Below, piece after piece: positions 58,170-64,000 of a DNA stretch of 64,000 bases. A program made the translations under genes and the position numbers. Numbering within the stretch: the first letter of the stretch is position 1; every line of letters begins with the position of its first letter. The notes beneath the pieces are model-generated. The model saw nothing but the letters and a program-made list of their open reading frames with translations. It searched no databases and had not been told where the DNA came from. The DNA is from Siphonodentalium dalli (taxonomy: Eukaryota > Mollusca > Scaphopoda > Gadilida > Siphonodentaliidae), in contig CP136068.1 in NCBI GenBank assembly GCA_032622095.1, positions 162,707,465-162,771,464 of the forward strand, written 5' to 3'.

Positions 58170-58480
58170 AGTTAATTACGCTTAAGCGTAATACACTTAC
58201 ACGTAAGCATAATAACTCATTCACAACTCTATTACGCTTATTTGTAGTGCCATTATGCTTAAACGTAATAGGTTTTCATAGACTTACAACCTTACATACA
58301 ATTGTATCATCTAATGTAGATATATATTAAAAGTTACTAGGATCAGTAATTGGCTGTTCTATTTCAGCTCCAGGGGAGTTTTGAAATATGGAATTTGAAT
58401 TATGCTAAAGTGCAATGCTATTAAACTTAAGTGTAATGGAAATCTGATTTACGCTGAAGCTTTTAAGAGTAATTAGTTAT
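58170..58480. repeat. Cluster of palindromic TTACGCTTAAGCGTAA-like motifs
   Basis: A perfect 18-bp palindrome ATTACGCTTAAGCGTAAT lies at about 58,177-58,194, and at least six variants follow (TTACACGTAAGCATAAT, ATTACGCTTATTTG, ATTATGCTTAAACGTAAT, ACTTAAGTGTAAT, TTACGCTGAAGC). TACGCTTAAGCGTA also occurs near 23,626. They may be degenerate units of a short satellite or a cluster of dimeric protein sites. Confidence 0.5.
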
Positions 58481-58504
58481 CAAACATGAATTTGGCCTCC
58501 CCTA

Positions 58505-58680
58505 GTTGACAAGTTGCTGATATCGGACCAAATTGCGAATAAAAATGGATAAATAAAATGAAGAGGCTTTATGTGGATAATAAGGCAATTTTGTACTATA
58601 GTCGACAGTCCTTATGAATATTTTTTAGCAATTAATCAATTGATAACTGAAGTGGCATTTGTAAAAATCTGTTTTGCATC
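58505..58680 (+). repeat. Direct repeat, copy 2
   Basis: Diverged copy of 57,165-57,380 beginning GATATCGGACCAAATTGCG. Confidence 0.55.
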
Positions 58681-58689
58681 CGATTATAT

Positions 58690-59120
58690 GGGGGCCACTA
58701 TCGAATCAGATTGAGCACCTTTAACCTTGTCGCATCCGTGTTGCAGCAATAACATTTCTGTGCCTGTGTGGCATCGTACATGTATGTATTACATGTATGC
58801 ATCGTTCAAAGGCCCACACACAATCTTTGAGCTTGAAAGTTCCAAAGACCAGCGACACCCTGAGACAGTCATGGGTAATATACAGTCGGCGTCGAATGTG
58901 TCGCCCCTGTTCCGTCCCTCCAACCAAATTGGCAAAACTGTGCCCAAAATGTGCAAAAATAGCATGAAGTATGTCAGAAATAGACATACATAAATACCAG
59001 ACAGACATGACATCTGTGGCCTAAAATAATCTTCGCTCCCGTTCTTTCGCACACACGACCATATTGGATACCATCATGGATTTTCCCAAAATATGCCTAA
59101 AGTTGCATAAAGTGTGTCAG
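58690..59120. other. Intergenic, no confident gene
   Basis: Overlapping 85-95-codon frames on both strands cover 58,721-59,052; none has a recognised domain, and mutual overlap of this kind is usual in repeat-rich DNA. Confidence 0.35.
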
Positions 59121-59134
59121 ACATACACACAGGA

Positions 59135-59330
59135 CAGTTGGGGGGGGTCACACAAAAATCGTCTATATATACCAATTGCAGGGAATTTCATTTCTAGCAA
59201 TTTAGACTGATAGCCATACATACAAGGAGACAGAACATTTGGGGGGGGGGGGCACAAAAAAATCGTGTATATATTCAAATTGCAGGGAATTTCAATGTTA
59301 GCCAGTTGACTTGTTTTATGTTCACTCATA
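59135..59330 (+). repeat. Tandem pair, ~120-bp unit with poly-G
   Basis: A poly-G tract followed by CACAAAAATCGTCTATATAT and ATTGCAGGGAATTTCA occurs at about 59,142 and again at about 59,240. The second poly-G run is longer. Confidence 0.7.
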
Positions 59331-59336
59331 TTTATT

Positions 59337-59558
59337 AGTTATTTGGATGGGGTTATCATTAAACCTCACATACTTATATCGGTTATGTAGATGGAGTTAT
59401 CATTAAACCTCACATCCTTATATTGGATACATGTATGTATATGGAGTTATCTTTAAACCTCACATCCTTATATTGGTTATGCTGATGGAGTTATCATTAA
59501 ACCTCACACCCTTGTATTGGTTATGTAGATATATGGAGTTATCATTAAACCTCACATC
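59337..59558 (+). repeat. Minisatellite, ~42-50-bp unit, five copies
   Basis: GGAGTTATCATTAAACCTCA recurs five times with spacers such as CATCCTTATATTGGTTATG. It abuts the start of the 1.18-kb array. Confidence 0.85.
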
Positions 59559-62500
59559 AGTGTATTTGGGGATTTGGACAGGGACTTGATTTGGGATCTT
59601 TCTTTCTTTGTTTTTGAACATGTTCATCTCACAGATACGAGTTCACATATATTCCTGTGCAAACATTTCCTATGTAGCCGTGTTTTCACCTGTGTTTTTC
59701 TCAGAAAATACAAACTTGAAGCGCGTTTACATTTCACGATGTCTGGTGTGTACCGAATGCAGCGTAACTAGGTATGTTCAAGCCTAAGTACCGTTAATTT
59801 GGTGGGGGTAGGGTTAGCTATATGGGGAATTAGGAGTTCATACTGATGGAATGATATTAATTAGCAGAGCGATAACGACCAATGTTGACCATTAATGCAT
59901 CACAACTGTAGTACTGTACTGTTGCACCAAAGCTATAAAATGGGGGGGGGGTCACGATCTGAATTATCTCTAGAGATGGTGCCCGAATTATATAGTAATT
60001 GATGGGACTATATAGTAATCTTTCACGACATAATTGTCACCAATAAAAACATATCTATTTCATTGTGGAAGTTAGTCGGTGATTATATATATTTTGTCAA
60101 TAATTGAAATTTGGGTAGCACTCCACCCCCCCCACCTCAAGGCACAGGCCAGAATTTTGCCCCCACCCGATACCCTTCTGAATTGATAATAATCAAATGT
60201 GAAAAAATGTTAATCGATCGACAAATTATTCGCGACAATTTTGTCAATATAAATTGAAATTTGAGCAGCACTCCCCCCTAAGGCGCAGGCCAGAATCTAG
60301 GCCCACACGATACCCTTCACAACAAATATTAATCAGTAAATTAATTAAAATCAGCTAAAATTTAACATTTTCTTCAGAAAATTAACATTTTTATCTCTCG
60401 CGACATAATTGTCACCAATAAAAACAAATTTGATTCATCATGGAAGTTAGTCGGTGACTATAAATGATGTCACCATTCAACTGAATGGTGTTGAGCATAT
60501 TTCAAACCAATTTTGGAAGTTTAAATGAATATTTTCTTCACACGCAAAGTAAAATTGACAAATTTCTTGATTTTAGCCTGCTTCGTTGTGACCTAAATTT
60601 GTTGTGCACACTCAAGGAACGTCTACCATCACTCGATAGGCCAAATTATGCCCTGGTCATGCTATAAACTAGCTTGAAATTGACAAAAAAATGAATTGTT
60701 TTTGGTTGAAAAATTTAACATGGAATCTCAGTGTATTTGAGGATTTGTACAGGGACCTTGATTTGGGACCTTTCTTTCTTTTTGAACAATTTCGCCTCAC
60801 AGATACGCGTTCACATATATTCCTGTGCAAACATTTCTTATGTAGCCGTGTTTTGAACTGTTTTCACCTGTGTTTTTCTAAAAAATAAATGCAAACTTGA
60901 AGCAAGTTTACATTTCGCGATGTCTGGTGTGTACTGTATGCAGCGTAACTTTGTATGTTCAAGCCTAAGTACCGATAAATTGGGGGGGGGTAGGGTGGGC
61001 TATATGGGGAATTAGGAGTTCATACTGATGGAATGATATTAATTAGCAGAGCGATAACGACCAATGTTGACCACAATGCATCACAACTGTAGTTCTATAC
61101 TGTTGCACCAAAGCTATAAAATGGGGGGGTCACAATCTGAATTATCTCTAGAGATGGTGCCCGAATTCTATAGTAATTGATGGGACTACCGGTATATAGT
61201 AATCTTTTGCGACATAATTGTCACCAATAAAAACATATCTATTTCATCGTGTAAGTTAGTCGGTGATTATAAATATTTTGTCAATAATTGAAATTTGGGT
61301 AGCACTCAACACCCCCCCCCCCCCCCGCTCAAGGCACAGGCCATAATTTTGCCCCACCCGATACCCTTCTGAATTGATAAGCAAATATGAAATATGTTAA
61401 CGATCGACAATTTATTCGCGACAATTTTGTCAATATAAATTGAAATTTGAGCAGCACTCCGCCCCCTAAGGCGCAGGCCAGAATCTTGGCCCACACGATA
61501 CCCTTCACAACAAATATTAATCAGTAAATTAATTAAAATCAGCTAAAATTAAACATTTTCTTCAGAAAATTTACATTTTTATCTCTCGCGACATAATTGT
61601 CACCAATAAAAACAAATTTGATTCATCATGGAAGTTAGTCGGTGACTATAAATAATGTCACCATTCAACTGAATGTTGTTGAGGATATTTCAACCAATTT
61701 TGGAAGTTTAAATGAATATTTTCTTCACACGCAAAGTAAAATTGACAAATTTCTTGATTTTAGCCTGCTTCGTTGAGACCAAAATTTGTTGTGCACACTC
61801 AAGGAACGTCTACCATCACTCGATATGCCAAATTATCCCCTGACCATGCTATAAACTAGCTTGAAATTGACAAAATTGAATTTTTTTCGGTTGAAAACAT
61901 TTACAAGGGAATCTCAGTGTATTTGGGGATTTGGACAGGGACCTTGATTTGGGACCTTTCTTTCTTTCTTAACAAATTCACCTCACAGATACGAGTTCAC
62001 ATATATTCCTGTGCAAACATTTCCTATGTAGCCGTGTTTTGAACTGTTTTCACCTGTGTTTGTCTAAAAAAAATGCAAACTTGAAGCGCGTTTACATATC
62101 GCGATGTCTGGTGTGTACCGTATGCAGCATAACTTGGTATGTTCAAGCCTAAGTACCGATAAATTGGGGGGGGTAGGGTGGGCTATATGGGGAATTAGGA
62201 GTTCATACTGATGGAATGATATTAATTAGCAGAGCGATAACGACCAATGTTGACCACAATGCATCACAACTGTAGTACTGTACTGTTGCACCAAAGCTAT
62301 AAAATGGGGGGGGGGTCACAATCTGAATTATCTCTAGAGATGGTGCCCAAATTCTATAGTAATTGATGGGACTACCGGTATATAGTAATCTTTTGCGACA
62401 TAATTGTCACCAATAAAAACATATCTATTTCATCGTGTAAGCTAGTCAGTGATTATAAATATTTTGTCAATAATTGAAATTTGGGTAGCACTCCACCCCC

Positions 62501-64000
62501 CCCCCCCCCCCGCTCAAGGCACAGGCCATAATTTTGCCCCCACCCGATACCCTTCTGAATTGATAAGCAAATATGAAAAAATGTTAACGATCGACAAATT
62601 ATTCGCGACAATTTTGTCAATATAAATTGAAATTTGAGCAGCACTCCGCCCCCTAAGGCGCAGGCCAGATTCTTGCCCCACATTGTACCCTTCAGAACAA
62701 ATATTAATCAGTAAATTAATTAAAATCAGCTAAAATTAAACATTTTCTTCAGAAATTTTACATTTTTATCTCTCGCGACATAATTGTCACCAATAAAAAC
62801 AAATTTGATTCATCATGGAAGTTAGTCGGTGACTATAAATAATGTAACCATTCAACTGAATGTTGTTGAGGATATTTCAACCAATTTTGGAAGTTTAAAT
62901 AAATATTTTCTTCACACGCAAAGTAAAATTGACAAATTTCTTGATTTTAGCCTGCATCGTTGAGACCTAAATTTGTTGTGCACACTCAAGGAACGTCTAC
63001 CACCACTCGATAGGCCAAATTATCCCCTGACCATGCTATAAACTAGCTTGAAATTGACAAAAAAATGAATTTTTTTCGGTTGAAAACATTTACAAGGGAA
63101 TCTCAGTGTATTTGGGGATTTGGACAGGGACCTTGATTTGGGACCTTTCTTTCTTTCTTAACAAATTCACCTCACAGATACGAGTTCACATATATTCCTG
63201 TGCAAACATTTCCTATGTAGCCGTGTTTTGAACTGTTTTCACCTGTGTTTTTCTAAAAAAAATGCAAACTTGAAGCGCGTTTACATATCGCGATGTCTGG
63301 TGTGTACCGTATGCAGCATAACTTGGTATGTTCAAGCCTAAGTACCGATAAATTGGGGGGGGTAGGGTGGGCCATATGGGGAATTAGGAGTTCATACTGA
63401 TGGAATGTTATTAATTAGCAGAGCGATAACGACCAATGTTGACCACAATGCATCACAACTGTAGTACTATACTGTTGCACCAAAGCTATAAAATGGGGGG
63501 GTCACAATCTGAATTATCTCTAGAGATGGTGCCCGAATTCTATAGTAATTGATGGGACTACCGGTATATAGTAATCTTTTGCGACATAATTGTCACCAAT
63601 AAAAACATATCTATTTCATCGTGTAAGTTAGTCGGTGATTATAAATATTTTGTCAATAATTGAAATTTGGGTAGCACTCCACACCCCCCCCCCCCCGCTC
63701 AAGGCACAGGCCATAATTTTGCCCCACCCGATACCCTTCTGAATTGATAAGCAAATATGAAATATGTTAACGATCGACAATTTATTCGCGACAATTTTGT
63801 CAATATAAATTGAAATTTGAGCAGCACTCCGCCCCCTAAGGCGCAGACCAGAATCTTGGCCCACACGATACCCTTCACAACAAATATTAATCAGTAAATT
63901 AATTAAAATCAGCTAAAATTAAACATTTTCTTCAGAAAATTTACATTTTTATCTCTCGCGACATAATTGTCACCAATAAAAACAAATTTGATTCATCATG
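59553..64000 (+). repeat. Tandem array of 1.18-kb units, about 3.75 copies, open at window end
   Basis: The anchor GGGGAATTAGGAGTTC falls at 59,824, 61,006, 62,189 and 63,378, giving periods of 1,182, 1,183 and 1,189 bp. Units are nearly identical apart from homopolymer lengths and a few substitutions; the first is the most diverged. Each unit holds a poly-G tract after AAAATG, a poly-C tract after AGCACTC, and internal sub-repeats (CATAATTGTCACCAATAAAAAC twice; TTTTGTCAATA..AATTGAAATTTG..AGCACTC twice). The minus-strand frames near the poly-C tracts come from the repeat and are not genes. Confidence 0.92.

Noticed and set aside
59337-59558. CRISPR-like array (regular repeats with spacers)
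   Set aside because: Spacers are similar to each other and the context is eukaryotic, so this is an ordinary minisatellite.
61306-61494. Gly-rich minus-strand frames in the satellite (also 62,453-62,683 and 63,628-63,864)
   Set aside because: They derive from poly-C tracts in a tandem repeat and change frame with tract length.

Overview
This window is eukaryotic and almost entirely non-coding. It is AT-rich, has no operon-like gene packing, and shows split coding sequence with GT-AG splice sites. Most of the readable signal is transposable elements, foldback elements and tandem repeats. The one confident gene is an AIG1/GIMAP-type GTPase. Repeat style (Helitron-like elements with minisatellite cores, 5S-like SINE units, a non-LTR element with an SGNH-esterase ORF1) points to a marine invertebrate, most likely a mollusc or another lophotrochozoan. 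The species cannot be named from the sequence alone.

Layout. 0-3.2 kb: degenerate duplications, a hAT-like terminal-inverted-repeat element (1.56-2.55 kb) and two 5S-rRNA-like SINE units. 3.46-5.37 kb: a large inverted repeat with a second foldback element nested inside it. 5.46-6.24, 11.16-12.86 and 38.97-41.07 kb: copies of one composite Helitron-like family. 9.04-9.43 and 20.48-21.03 kb: a second family with a different 3' hairpin but the same 130-bp minisatellite. 10.0-10.6 kb: a degenerate 168-bp satellite. 13-28 kb: many dispersed repeats in direct or inverted pairs, foldback elements (18.5 and 24.1 kb), two long hairpins (15.2 and 17.6 kb) and TTCCGAAGG arrays. 28.6-29.0 kb: a probable internal exon for a double zinc-ribbon protein. 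31-35 kb: AT-rich satellites, a candidate TATA-driven first exon (32.7 kb) and a foldback element. 37.3 kb: a possible minus-strand exon for a Cys-rich peptide. 42.6-45.6 kb: a decayed minus-strand LINE (coiled coil, SGNH, endonuclease; no reverse transcriptase seen). 46.9-48.3 kb: an inverted-repeat element with 44-bp repeats. 51.1-52.4 kb: an element bounded by inverted TTCCGAAGG arrays. 53.3-54.1 kb: the GIMAP-like exon. 54.1-59.5 kb: further repeats. 59.55 kb to the window end: a tandem array of 1.18-kb units.

No pathway-level cooperation between genes can be inferred. The main biological interest is mobile-element architecture: Helitron-like elements that carry a fixed-length minisatellite with nuclear-receptor-like half-sites, nested palindromes, and a satellite whose diverged relatives lie about 17 kb away in the opposite orientation. 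All repeat relationships were found by eye; boundaries are approximate to tens of bases unless a terminal motif is named.
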